Shown: piece by piece, positions 32,088-42,873 of the stretch
Position numbering within the stretch: position 1 is the first letter of the stretch
How the letters are laid out: the number at the start of each line of letters is the position of its first letter
DNA from: Fistulifera solaris
Taxonomy: Eukaryota > Bacillariophyta > Bacillariophyceae > Naviculales > Stauroneidaceae
DNA: 64,000 bases
NCBI GenBank assembly: GCA_030295235.1
Contig: AP026162.1
Coordinates: 310,001-374,000, forward strand
Reading direction: 5' to 3'
Translations under genes and position numbers: made by a program
The notes under the pieces: generated by a model
Database searches by the model: none
The model's input: the letters and a program-made list of their open reading frames with translations, nothing else
Told to the model about the DNA's origin: nothing

Positions 32088-35000
32088 ATGGCAGATAGGG
32101 GAAACGGTCTCGCAATGACACCCTGCATTGGCGATGTTTGAGCAGCTCGGCAACGAGTACCTCGTTCGATGACACAGACGACGATCGATCCATAGAATCA
32201 CAATATTTACGAAAAACACCTCTCGAGCATGTTTTACTGCGCCCCGGAATGTATGTGGGTCCGAATGAACGGCTCCCTCCTCAATCGTTCTGGGTTTTGG
32301 ATCCTCCCTTGCCGCTTCCGGAAGAGCCATCTTCATTAGAAACGACATCGTTTCGTTTTATCAAAAGGATATCGCAATCGTCCCTGCTTTGGTCAAAGTA
32401 TTCGATGAAATACTCGTCAATGCTTCAGACAATCGATTGCGACATCCGAAAAAGTTGTTCACGGATTGATGTCATCATTCAACCCGGTTCCGACACGAAA
32501 GATCCTTTCATTTCAATCTACAATGACGGAAAAGGGATTCCCATTCAAATTCATAAGAAAGAAAACATGTATTTACCCGAAATGCTGTTTGGGCATCTAT
32601 TGACGGGGTCTAATTTCAATGATGACGAAAAACGAATAACCGGTGGCCGACACGGATACGGTGCGAAATTGACCAATATCTTTGCCCAACAATTCACGGT
32701 GGAAACAGCGGATACCAAGAGAGGGCTGTGTTACCGTCAAACGTGGTGGGAGAATATGACTCGGGCATCTGAGCCTATCATTACGAAGTGGAATGAAGAT
32801 ACGGACTTTACACGCATTTCCTTTGTTCCGGATTTACCTCGATTGACCGGTGACAAACACGCCAATTCCATTTCCGCCGAAGATTATAGTCTCATGTGTC
32901 GACGAGTAGTAGATGTTGCGGGATGTGCAGCAGATAAACTCACTGTCACGTTGAACGGAAAAGATGTATCGATGCCGTCGTTTGCGCATTTTGTCGAATT
33001 GCACCGCAAGCCATCATCCCCACCCCTCATACATCACAACATGAATCCGCGATGGAAAGTATCGGTCGGACTTTCGGATACTGGCTCGTTTGAATCGGTT
33101 TCGTTTGTCAACGGAATGGCGACACATCGTGGTGGAACTCATATCAACGCTTTGGTGCAACAGATTTCTAGAAAGATTCAAGAAAAAGTGGAAAAGCTCG
33201 ATCCTCAGCTGGCGAAACTGATATCCCATGGTCTCATTCGACGGCATTTGTTCGTCGCGTGTGATGCTTTGATTGAAAATCCCACATTTGATTCGCAAAT
33301 GAAAGAATATTTGACCTCCAGTCCAACGAATTTCGGAAGTTCGTATTCTTTGACGCAAAAGCTTCTCAATGATCTTGTCAAGCCGGAAGATCAAGGTGGA
33401 CCTGGTATCGTGGAAGATGTTCTCCGCGTTGCCAGTGGAAGACAGCAAGCGAATCTGGTTAAAGAACTCACGTCGAAAAAGTCAAAACGACAACTGCTGT
33501 CGATACCGAAATTGGAAGAAGCGCATCAGGCTGGATCCGAGAGTGGGTGGGATTGCACATTGATTTTGACAGAGGGAGATTCGGCAAAAGCTCTGGCAGT
33601 TGCGGGCTTGGAAGTCATTGGACGGGAGCGGTTCGGTGTTTTTCCTTTGCGAGGAAAGTTCTTGAATGTAAGAGACGCATCGGTGACGCAGCTCACCAAC
33701 AATGCAGAAGTCAAGGCTCTGTGTTCTATTCTGGGTTTAGACTTCGATAAAAAGTACGATACTTTGGAAGAAAGACGGGAACTGCGATACGGTAGGGTTA
33801 TGCTGATGGTCGATCAGGATCAAGGTCAGTGATTTCGTGCGCACTCCAGTTCGATTCTGATTATACATCATTCAACTGACCATCTGCTTTATGCTAGATG
33901 GATCTCATATAAAAGGTCTTGTGATCAATTTCTTTCGATACTTTTGGCCTGGTCTGCTTCGACCGCCTGTCGACCAATCCATGGAAGAGGCCAACGAGAA
34001 TCCCCCCTTTCTTTCTGCTTTCGTTACCCCACTGTTAAAGGCAAGTCGCAAAGGAGCGAAAGGTGAATTGGCTTTTTATTCCATGGCCGAATACAATGCA
34101 TGGCGAGACTCCATTGATCCTTCAGAACTCAAGAAGTATCGCATAAAGTACTACAAAGGTTTGGGAACTAGTACGACCGAAGAGGCACGAGGGTACTTCG
34201 CGGCTTTTGATGACCATATTCGTCCTTTTAAATGGACATCGGATGCTGATGGCGATCTTCTCGATATGGTTTTTGATAAGAATAGCGCTGCTGCACGTCG
34301 TCAATGGATTTTAGACACGTATGATGAAACCAGTTCGCTAGAGATCAATCCGGAAGATGGGAATGCCGTTGGCTATGACGATTTCATCAACAAAGAGCTA
34401 GTTCACTTTTCGCATGCAGATAACATCAGAAGCATCCCTAGTGCCATCGATGGTCTCAAACCGTCGCAAAGAAAAGTCTTGTACGCTTGTTTTAAGCGCA
34501 AACTAACAGCTGAGATGAAAGTTGCACAGTTGGCTGGATATTGCGCAGAACAAACTGCTTACCATCACGGTGAAGCTTCTCTTCAGTCCACAAGTACGTA
34601 TTACAGCGATGGCCTAGAAAGTTGCTAATTATGGCGCATCTAACAATGCTGTGAAATCCACAGTTATCGGCATGGCCCACGACTTTGTTGGATCCAACAA
34701 TATCAACCTTTTGATCCCATCGGGACAGTTCGGAACTCGCATGACTGGAGGAGCTGATGCTGCATCTCCTCGTTATATCTTCACATATTTGTCACCGCTC
34801 GCGCGTCTCATATTTCCCGAAGCAGATGATGCTCTTTTACGCTACCGTGAGGATGATGGACAGCAAGTCGAACCGGAGTATTTTGTACCTATTATACCGC
34901 TCCTTGCTGTGAATGGAAGTCAAGGTATTGGAACCGGCTGGAGTACGTTTATTCCACCTCACAACCCAATGAATGTGGTTGACTATATCCGTCACAAAAT

Positions 35001-35889
35001 CGACAAGACAGAGGACAAAGGGATGAACGATGTGCCGGTTATCCGTCCTTATGCGCGAGGTTTCTCTGGGGAGATCCGAGAAACGTCCAATGGCTTCGTG
35101 ACGACAGGAAAGGTACATCCGATTTCTAAAAACTCAGTGATTATTGAAGAGCTTCCTTTGCGTTGCTGGACAAGCACATACAAGGACCAGCTTATCAAAA
35201 TGCGAAACCAGGGTGACATACTTGGATTTGTCGAAAATCACACCACTACCAAAGTATCGGTGACCGTCGATCTCCAAGCAGCCAAACTTACAAGGTTCAT
35301 TAGCGCTGGTCTTGAGAGTGCGTTTAGGCTTGAAACAAAGCTTCCAACCACCAATATGAATGCATTTAACGTGAACGGTGTAATGACGAAGTTTGAATCG
35401 GCCGCAAGTATTGCCGACGAATTTTTCCCTGTCCGACTCTCTCTGTACAACGACCGCAAATCCGTTTTAGAATCGGAGTTACGGTATGAGGCTACTATGC
35501 TTTCTAACAAAGCCAGATTTATTGAAGCAGTAGCCACTTCACAGCTCGATCTTGCCAACGGGAGAAAGCGAAAAGGAGATCTATTACTTGATGTTAAACG
35601 GTTAGGTTTCTTAAGTGATTTGGAGCTCCTAGCTATAAGATCCGACAATTCTGTGATGGAAAGACGTTTCAGCACAGAGCCCGAAAATGAATTGCCAAGT
35701 GAATCAAGCGACGGATACGACTATTTGCTTAACATGCCCCTGTCAAGTCTTACTTCAGAGCGTATTGCTGCTCTTAAGGATGAGGCCTCAAAGAAAGGCA
35801 AAGAGCTGGAGCAGTTAACCCAAACGGAACCGACAGATTTGTGGCGAACCGACTTGGACAGACTCGCTTCGCGCTTGGACAAGTACTAG
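32088..35889 (+). CDS. TOP2: DNA topoisomerase II, three exons (about 1219 aa)
   Basis: ATP-dependent type IIA topoisomerase that decatenates chromosomes in the nucleus. Exons 32088-33824, 33898-34593 and 34664-35889, with introns of 73 and 70 bp. ATPase motifs include 'YNDGKGIPIQIHK' and 'TGGRHGYGAKLTNIF'. The TOPRIM domain has EGDSAK and, across the first intron, MVDQDQDGSHIKGL. The catalytic-Tyr motif is 'AASPRYIFTYLSPLARLIF'. The C-terminal regulatory tail is short. One-base errors lie in TTT at 32137-32139 (loss), AAAA at 32363-32366 (loss) and A5 at 32449-32453 (gain). Between the last two the family reading 'VPALVKVFDEILVNASDN' is in another frame. The start ATG has a strong ACCATGG context. 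Convergent with the M43 protease, 86 bp apart. Confidence 0.95.
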
Positions 35890-35975
35890 CGAATCCTATA
35901 AAGTCCTCCTTTCCCTTTGGTGTTCGATATTCTATATTCTTGTTTTGGGGTCCCGAAAAGTAGCCCAGGCATCTC

Positions 35976-36866
35976 TCATTCGTTGATTCTGACCGTTTGT
36001 AAAACGTTCCGACAATCTTGGGGATTGTAGTCCATCATGTTATCCAAAGGGTCTCTACCGCTGTCATCAGGGCATGTATCGGGAAACAGCGCTGGACACT
36101 CTTTGATTCGCCCCACATAATTTAGTTGTGGAGGGGTGTCGTCCACCAAGTCGCCTGGAGAGCATCCTCCTGCAAAAGTATGATGCAAATTCAAGTAATG
36201 ACCAACTTCGTGAGGAAATGATTTCCCATCAGCTGCGCACTCGGGATGGACGACAATTCCGTCCCTGACCCCCACCTGCGCGGCATATGCCCCCAAATTA
36301 GTATACCCACAATAGATACCCCCATTACTTCCAATGGCTTTCTTCAAATAAACATTCATAGTGTCCAGGCCCCCGACTTTGAGTGCTCTCATCATTTCTA
36401 TTTCGTCTGCGGAAGCGACGCTCGCGTTATACCAAACTTTATTGTTCACGTATTTGATCGCCTTCAGATCCATACGGATCCCACTGAATCGGAAACTACG
36501 ATTCGCCTGTCGGATCATGTCCCTAATATCCGATTGCGAGAGTCTACCGGTCGCACCATCCTGGATATTGTGAACGTGTACAGGAATAATAATGTCGGCA
36601 TTACAAAAGCGATAACTCAAGGCGCAAAGCAACCCAAAGTTGAAACCTCGGTTCGTTCGCGAGGCGACCCTGGCAAATGCTTCTTCATCTGCTTTCAATC
36701 GAAGTAATTCTTCCGCATCGGCGTCCTCTACAGCGCACGGCTGGATCGTTTCCGCCAATGCACGTGGCCCATCGAAGATAGAATGGGTTTCGTGACATTG
36801 TGACAGATGAATGAAAAGGCAGATTATGAAGCCAAGCATAGACGAGAAGCCGGTCATAGATGTCAT
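35976..36866 (-). CDS. Secreted M43 (pappalysin/cytophagalysin-like) zinc metalloprotease (296 aa)
   Basis: The N-terminus is a signal peptide ('GFSSMLGFIICLFIHLSQC'). The zinc motif is HEVGHYLNLHHTF, which fits HExxHxxxLxH, the metzincin/M43 signature, with the third His ligand. The Met-turn is DNMMDYNPQDC. Several Cys residues flank these sites (CSPGDLVDDTPPQ, CPALFPDTC), as expected for a disulphide-bonded extracellular protease. An N-terminal propeptide of about 80 residues probably precedes the catalytic domain. All catalytic residues are present, so it should be active. Single exon, no break. The substrate is unknown. Similar genes are common in bacteria and fungi, so transfer is possible but cannot be judged here. 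Confidence 0.88.
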   Translation of the reverse strand: MTSMTGFSSMLGFIICLFIHLSQCHETHSIFDGPRALAETIQPCAVEDADAEELLRLKADEEAFARVASRTNRGFNFGLLCALSYRFCNADIIIPVHVHNIQDGATGRLSQSDIRDMIRQANRSFRFSGIRMDLKAIKYVNNKVWYNASVASADEIEMMRALKVGGLDTMNVYLKKAIGSNGGIYCGYTNLGAYAAQVGVRDGIVVHPECAADGKSFPHEVGHYLNLHHTFAGGCSPGDLVDDTPPQLNYVGRIKECPALFPDTCPDDSGRDPLDNMMDYNPQDCRNVLQTVRINE

Positions 36867-37470
36867 GATTAAAGGCGGTTAACCGACAAGGAAGAGGGAA
36901 CAAGAATGTTAATGTTTCATAAACATGAAACCTGAAACGCTTGTTCGGCCTTCTTGTCGATGTTATCCAATGCAACGGAAACGCAGATCGCAGATCGCGC
37001 CAACGCACTACGCACAACGCACATCGATCAGCGATCCCTGCGCGACATGCGACAGTCACTAAAAAAGTAGCCAAGGTCAGCTGCCAGTTGACAATTACAT
37101 AAGGTCTTTTCGGCCGAATAATCAAAATCACACTAATGTATGGAGGAGGGTCATTAATCGTCAGTGATACCCATAATCTTTTATCACTGTCTCCCACTTT
37201 GTAGTATCTTTCTATTCTTTGCACGATAGAAAAGCCGGTTCAGTACGATTTGTATTGGTGTCTTCGTTCTTCACTTCTTGGATCTTTTTCTTCATCTTTC
37301 ATCTCCGCCTAGAAAAAATTTTTTCTAGTCTCCGCCCTCGCTCTTCTCACGATTGTTCACGATCTTCTCGAGGCAAAAGCGAATCTTTCCGAAACGACAA
37401 CGAAGTGTGCATTCTTGGTCGAAGAACTCGCAAGTCCATTGTCTTTCATACCATCCAAGCTTTCTGCACC
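36867..37470. other. Divergent promoter region with a perfect 20-bp palindrome
   Basis: 604 bp between the protease and the NTF2-like gene. It holds a stretch rich in repeated CGCA words near 36975-37050 and the perfect palindrome CTAGAAAAAATTTTTTCTAG at 37309-37328. A frame open from 37219 precedes the next gene but has no family support, so it is treated as leader. Confidence 0.65.
37309..37328. repeat. Perfect 20-bp palindrome in the NTF2-like promoter/leader
   Basis: CTAGAAAAAATTTTTTCTAG, ten-base arms with no loop, 143 bp upstream of ATG 37471. It could be a dimeric regulator site or only an AT-rich inverted repeat. Confidence 0.75.
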
Positions 37471-37920
37471 ATGACTGTTGCTCATCAATTTGCCCAAAAA
37501 GTCGGCGAAAAATGGGGCAAAGCTCTGACGACCGCCATGACGACGGGCGACATGACCGAATTCAAGGCTCTCTTTATTTCGGATGAAGCTGTCGGTGTCG
37601 TCATACAGTCTGCCGAAGGTACCGAGGTTGTAATGACCATAGGAGACGTCGAAGGTGCCACTCTGTCGTGGGATGAATTCAAAGAATCGTCCATGAAGGA
37701 TTTGGAAGAGCAAGGATATCTCAAGACGGAATCGCAATGTTTGGGCGTGCTCGGTGATCGTATGATTCTTGAAGCTGGTCGATTCAACAAGGCAGGAGAA
37801 GAGTATATGAGCGCATACAGCCTCCTTACCCTCAATGAGGAAGGAAAAATCACAATGTTTGAGTCTTTTTCTGATGCGCACGCCCCAGGGCTCATTCAAG
37901 CAGCTTCCCTTTCCGAATAA
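37471..37920 (+). CDS. SnoaL/NTF2-like small protein (149 aa)
   Basis: A compact protein, MTVAHQFAQKVGEKWGKAL at the start, then a helix-helix-strand pattern and 'GDRMILEAGRFNKAGEEYMSAYSLLTLNEEGKITMFESFSD'. This last part is the beta-sheet signature of the NTF2-like (SnoaL/DUF4440) fold, where a cone-shaped pocket binds a small ligand. The active residues are not conserved enough to name a reaction. No signal peptide. The ATG at 37471 lies in a good context, although the frame is open upstream. Convergent with the SAM-domain gene, 139 bp apart. Confidence 0.72.
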   Translation: MTVAHQFAQKVGEKWGKALTTAMTTGDMTEFKALFISDEAVGVVIQSAEGTEVVMTIGDVEGATLSWDEFKESSMKDLEEQGYLKTESQCLGVLGDRMILEAGRFNKAGEEYMSAYSLLTLNEEGKITMFESFSDAHAPGLIQAASLSE

Positions 37921-38059
37921 ACAGTATCTAACTGCATCTACTTCAACGAAGTTAGTTTTTCTTATAACATAAAAGTCAATCTCGATTGTATAAACAACTA
38001 AAAAGTAATTTATTCGTTAGATTAAGTTGATCGTTAATGAGTATATAGAAGGTACGATT

Positions 38060-38707
38060 TTAACGAAGGAGACGAGCACGGCGACGAGCACCAAGACCAT
38101 TCATGGCCCCACCGGTGGCTCCAACAGCCGCTACAAAGAAGAATGGGTAGGAGTGAGTCCATCTGCCATTAAATGAACGATCCTCATAACTCGTTCATTC
38201 GTTGTATTCGTACGTACCTCCAATCTTGGCTCCTTGACCCGGATCTCCTGTAATTGCACCTGCCACGGCGCCAAGAACTGCACCTCGCGCAGCACCACGA
38301 GCCGTGCTTTTGATAACAACGTGTTCGTTATGCTGAGGAGGACGAGGGGCAGGAGCGGGAGCATATGCAGCAGGAGCCGGCGCGGGCGCCTTTGCCGGTT
38401 GATAATAGGCTAGCTCTCGCTTGAGCTGGGCGTTTTCCGCCTCCAGTTGTGCGACGCGGGCATCGCTTCCTCCGCCGCCTCCACCGCCACTGGCTAACGA
38501 CTTTGTAAACTCAATTGCGTTGACAATCTTCTTGCCTTGCAGACCGGACACGCCAAGTTCTGCGAAATCTTCCGGAGTGAGAGCGACTAGCAACGATCCG
38601 TCCACCGACTGAATTCGGAACTCGCCCGCTTTGTCTCCCAGTCCTATCGCATTCAAGAAAAGACAGACTTCGTCCACCGAATAGGATGCAGGATCTTTGA
38701 TATACAT
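38060..38707 (-). CDS. SAM domain plus coiled coil and glycine-zipper protein, two exons (186 aa)
   Basis: Exon 1 is 38707-38218 and exon 2 is 38130-38060, with an 87-bp intron (phase 1). Residues 1-70 form a SAM domain ('YSVDEVCLFLNAIGLGDKAGEFRIQSVDGSLLVALTPEDFAELGVSGLQGKKIVNAI'). A Gly run and a short coiled coil ('VAQLEAENAQLKRELAYY') come next, then an Ala-Pro linker. The last 50 residues are a glycine-zipper membrane segment ('GAARGAVLGAVAGAITGDPGQGAKIGAAVGATGGAMNG') with an Arg-rich tail. SAM domains polymerise, and glycine zippers pack in membranes or oligomers, so it may be a membrane-associated oligomer. The combination is one I do not recognise as a named family. Confidence 0.85.
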
Positions 38708-39264
38708 GGTGAGAATAGCTGATTGGAAGATTTTTCTAGTTTATCTTTTGGCCAAAGAGCTGCTTCAAAGATGCGAATGAATAACGTTTGTTCTACGCTC
38801 TTCGCTTTTTGTCGAGGCGTATCTTTCTCATGCTTCGTTGGTGAACTGGTGAAGTCAAAAGTCTTTTGACGTTTTCGTCATAATTTACGTGGGAGGTTCC
38901 TCAGGAGGGCATATCTGAATTTCACACACCACGTACTGTATTATTATTTGAATTCAAAATTTGTACTCGTACTATCGATAAAATTGTAAGATTACTTCTG
39001 GGCTTAAGTCGTATGCTTTAAGTAATTTTGTTCAGTCTTCGATCGTGCGCGCAAGAGGAAGTGCATTTTCTGTTTTCTGTTTTCTCCTCCGCACTACTCT
39101 CTACTAGCGCTAACACTACCGTAGAAAATCAATCCTTCTCATTATGCTCGATCGTCTCAATCATCTGCTGTGCCATAACTTGATTCGCCTTTACCAGGTA
39201 CCATGAAGATTTACAACCATTGGTAGCAACAACTGCTCTCTGAAAGAACTGATCTTGCGCAAAA
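38708..39264. other. Divergent intergenic region, no gene seen
   Basis: 557 bp between the SAM gene and the transglutaminase-like gene. AT-rich, with a short TTTTCTG direct repeat near 39070 and a palindromic ACCAGGTACC at about 39195. No gene. Confidence 0.5.
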
Positions 39265-41193
39265 ATGGTGCTAAACATGCACGTCGTCGCGAATACATAC
39301 GATGAAACGTTCTTCAACAATTGGATGGATACGTTGAAGAAATCTCTCGTTACACGGCTCCCTCAACCGGACCCAGCCTTCACGTCCGCTTGCAAGTCTG
39401 TGAATCTTTGTCAACAGGCGCTATCTTCTGCACAGTCAGTGCTTGCCGATATTGAGAAAAATTATCCGAACGACAAAGCATTACTCGAAAAGGCTAAAGC
39501 TCTCGTCGAGAAAGAATCGAAAGTCTTAGATGAAGCCACCAAGGTTTGCCAAACCACAGCCAAGAGCGTTTTCGAACAAGATTTAATGCAGATCCTGCTG
39601 AGTGATAAAAACGATGATTCAGATCTTGTAACATTCACGGTTCTGAAACAGGCAGGCGCTAAAAAGCTGGCCAGCTGGTGTACCAGAGGACAGACAGAAA
39701 CCTCGGAGCTCATGGATTTTCTGAAGGATCCTGCGCAAATACGACTCTATCTCCAAGCTGGTGGGGCTCGCAATGGGGAATATGGTCGTGCTGTACAAAT
39801 TCATCGTCAATTGACTCGTAGCTTTCCTCACCCGACGAACGACGTCATCACGCGGCTGGCTTTAGCCGTAGCGCTCGAGCTGTGCTCGCCTTTGACTCGA
39901 TTTGGTACAACTCAATTGATTGACCCCATTCAGCGATATATTCACTATGAGCAAGCTTATCTGTTTGGAGAACTGGACCCGGCGTTTCAACATTTCCAGG
40001 TCTGGGAATTGCGCGGAGTTGTGGACTCGGATGCGTCGAACGAAGAGCTTGGCTGGGGTAGGGAATGTCTTTTGAATTTTCGTCCCGATATTGCTTTCTC
40101 AAACGACCCCAAATGGCGCTATTGTGAGATTGTGCGAAGTGACGTGACTTATAAGGCACCCGAATGGTACAAGTCGCCAAGATCGTACGACCAGATTTTG
40201 TCGGGCGGGGGGAAATGCGGACCGAGGGCCTGGTACGGCCGCTTTATTTGCAAAGCATTCGGTATACCTACTTGGGGAGTGAAACAAGTCGGACACGCTG
40301 CGGTAAGTTTTATACGAGCCTGGTTGAAAAATTTAGCACGCTTCTCAACCAAGCGATCCCTTTTTAGATGTCGCGCTGGACTACAAAGGGGTGGACAACC
40401 TGCTTAGGCGCCGATTTCAAATGGACGTATTGGGAGGGGGAGAAGCGGACTTGACTTTCAATTAGAAACGCAAGCTCGCTATACGTTGAATAACAGCGAA
40501 TCTACCTATCTGGAAAAAGTGGCAAGACTAGAACTGATTGGTTATTTGAATGACGAAGATACCCGATCGATAAGGATGCAACTCATCCCCACGGCATCAG
40601 CCTATTGGACATCTTTGGCCCTTTTTCAAAGAAAAATTCTAAGAGACGTACAACAGTCGCTTCCAACTCAATATTTTGCAACTTCACGTACCGCGAAATC
40701 CATACAGCATCTTCGAGGCTATCCTCGTGGAAATGTCATGGTTGGTGCGGACATCTTGAATGGTACAGTCATAATACCAGCCGCACCAACATGCTATCCT
40801 CCAAACGAAACGAAAACAATAAAATTTCTTGATAGCATTCTTGGAGGAAAGCAACTCCTGATGATCGGCAGTGGTTACATAACGTACGGCCTTCCACTTG
40901 ACGGGCTTTCGCAATCAAGAGAATACTCGTTGCAACTGCGAGTCTGCACTGTCCATCGTCACGAAGAACCTTTTGCTGTCACAATAACTTCTTTTACTGC
41001 TAATGGGGATGTAAAAGATGAGCAGCAGGCCTCTATCGATATACCGTATACTATGGGAATGTGGGATGAAACAAAGCCAGTCCTCGTTACTTTCGGTGGA
41101 TTTGAGAGTGTGTCAGTACAACTAAAGATCACGCGACAATCGTCCCAGGGTTTGTCAATCAAGGAAATCAAGCTCGTTCCTTTTAAAGAGTAA
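39265..41193 (+). CDS. Transglutaminase-like domain protein, two exons (about 620 aa)
   Basis: Exons 39265-40302 and 40368-41193, 65-bp intron in phase 0. The central part has 'GGKCGPRAWYGRFICKAFGIPTWGVKQVGHAAMSRW', which matches the transglutaminase-like core: Cys after GG-x, then about 25 residues on G-I-P and G-H-A with the catalytic His. The N-terminal 130 residues are helical, possibly coiled coil. The C-terminal 230 residues look like beta-sandwich modules ('YSLQLRVCTVHRHEEPFAVTITSF'). A G run at 40436-40440 has one base too many; removing it joins 'TYWEG' to 'RSGLDFQLETQARYTL'. Possible roles are protease, peptide N-glycanase or cross-linking enzyme. Which one is not clear, and no signal peptide is seen. 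Confidence 0.72.
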
Positions 41194-41283
41194 CCCAGGT
41201 TCGCTGAACATCGCTGTCATTAGTAGAGGTCTATGCTGTTTCTACAACTGGTCATTGAGAAAAAATGATTGATTCTGAAATTT

Positions 41284-42873
41284 TTAGTAATTCGCAAATA
41301 AGGTTATCAACGCCGATGTTCCAATCCCAATAAAGGCATATGGCAAACGCACACCGTCGGAAGTGGCTGTTGCCTGTGATTGCGCTACCGGCGCCACTGG
41401 AGATTCTGGTGCCGTTGGCGCTATCGTCACCGGTGCTTCAACAGGGGCACTTGGCGACATAGCGTTGGGGCACTTCAGATACTCTTCCTGGATGAGACTT
41501 CGATTGAAGCAGACAATTCCATTCAAAGGAAGACCACCCGTACCATCGACAACTACATGACCTATATCTCTTGGATCCGCTGGCGTGCACTCTTGAGTGG
41601 TTTCATGTATCTTTTTGGCAGCTGCAATTTCTCGGTGTGATTGCACCAAGATAAGATGCAATCGCCTTGTAAGAGACTGGTCCATCCTCTTTTGGAACAT
41701 ACCACCACTGATCTGCGAGAATAGCCTAATGAACCAATATCGAATGCTGACTGAGACACGCTGCCGCAAGCTCAAGACGAATTTTATTTGACACAACGCA
41801 ACACTTACTTTGTCTGGGAATAAAACTTTAAAGTTTTCGTCAATCAGCCGAGTACCACGAGGGTCGAACAGCCAAAAGTCAACCGGAAACAAAGTATTAC
41901 CCGTACACTCGTCGTTGTAATCTCCTGGTTCGCAGTTGTTAAAGTAGGAGCTGGCGGGTATGGCGGCATACACGTCAGAATCATAAATGTCGTCTGCATG
42001 CAAGAGAGGCATCCCGAGTTCCTCCATACTTCGAGGGAACCACAGCTGAATAGGATCGTAGTCACTTAACTCCGCATAAGAAGCTCCCGTCTCCGCATCT
42101 TGCACAATTGCAAGCCAGCTAACTTTGATGTGTAACCCTTTTTCATGAGCTTCTTCCATTGCATCTGTGAAAGCACTTGCTGCCTCACATGCTTCTTGCT
42201 TCTGTTGATTCAGGGCATCGTGGTCCATTTCAACACCCAGAAAAGTCGCAAGCTCTTCTATGCGACGAGCCAAGTCCATTGTCGACCTACCATAGCAACT
42301 GGAACGATCCGGAGCTGTAAAGTTCTGAAGGCGGCAATTTTTATTGTAGTCGTAATATGTATCGATGAAAATGACCTTGAAACCGGCTGCCTCGACATCG
42401 ATCATCGACAAATCATACCCATTGTCCATATTTACGATAAAGTCAATTTGGTCTTTGATAGCAACCAAGTCAGTGATATTATCAATTTGCCAGCACCCTC
42501 TCGGATTCTTGTAGCAAGAGGGAGACAGATTGACGGCCGATGCCAAGAACGCCGCTTCTTCAGGACCAGGATCCATCTCGGGGAAAACGGAGCCTGCCGA
42601 TGGATTCTCTGGGTCAAACGTAGATCCCCAAAGCCCCCACAAACCCCAGATAGCAGCCAGCTGATCTGCTTTCATTCCCATATGAAACAGAGTTACTGCA
42701 CCTGTTCCAGCATTGATGCCAATCCTGGCCTTGACCGAATTATCCCATGTGTGGACGACTCCTCTGTCATCTTGAAATGTTGCTCCATTGACCGAAGTTC
42801 CGAGCACAAGCCACATGACGGCACTCACAGAGCACCATGTTGCTTTTCGGGAAGACAGTGGAATCAAAGCCAT
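41284..42873 (-). CDS. Secreted substrate-binding-fold protein with C-terminal hydrophobic tail, two exons (about 497 aa)
   Basis: The signal peptide is near residues 10-30 ('WCSVSAVMWLVLGTSVNG'). The body resembles a type III periplasmic/ABC solute-binding protein ('HMGMKADQLAAIWGLWGLWGS', 'DLSMIDVEAAGFKVIFIDTYYDYN', 'DLARRIEELATFLGVE'), a fold used in diatoms by some iron-siderophore binding proteins. The C-terminus is a Pro/Ala/Thr linker and a hydrophobic end ('AFIGIGTSALITLF') fitting a tail or GPI anchor. Exon 1 ends at 41809. The simplest splice uses acceptor 41713-41714 (96-bp intron) with no frame break. A second, acceptor 41751-41752 (58-bp intron), gives a more family-like peptide but needs two one-base gains. 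The ligand is not known. Confidence 0.68.
   Translation of the reverse strand: MALIPLSSRKATWCSVSAVMWLVLGTSVNGATFQDDRGVVHTWDNSVKARIGINAGTGAVTLFHMGMKADQLAAIWGLWGLWGSTFDPENPSAGSVFPEMDPGPEEAAFLASAVNLSPSCYKNPRGCWQIDNITDLVAIKDQIDFIVNMDNGYDLSMIDVEAAGFKVIFIDTYYDYNKNCRLQNFTAPDRSSCYGRSTMDLARRIEELATFLGVEMDHDALNQQKQEACEAASAFTDAMEEAHEKGLHIKVSWLAIVQDAETGASYAELSDYDPIQLWFPRSMEELGMPLLHADDIYDSDVYAAIPASSYFNNCEPGDYNDECTGNTLFPVDFWLFDPRGTRLIDENFKVLFPDKVSVALCQIKFVLSLRQRVSVSIRYWFIRLFSQISGGMFQKRMDQSLTRRLHLILVQSHREIAAAKKIHETTQECTPADPRDIGHVVVDGTGGLPLNGIVCFNRSLIQEEYLKCPNAMSPSAPVEAPVTIAPTAPESPVAPVAQSQATATSDGVRLPYAFIGIGTSALITLFANY

Noticed and set aside
37219-37470. N-terminal extension of the NTF2-like protein from 37219
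   Set aside because: The extension contains the 20-bp palindrome and has low-complexity, leader-like sequence; the fold starts right at ATG 37471.
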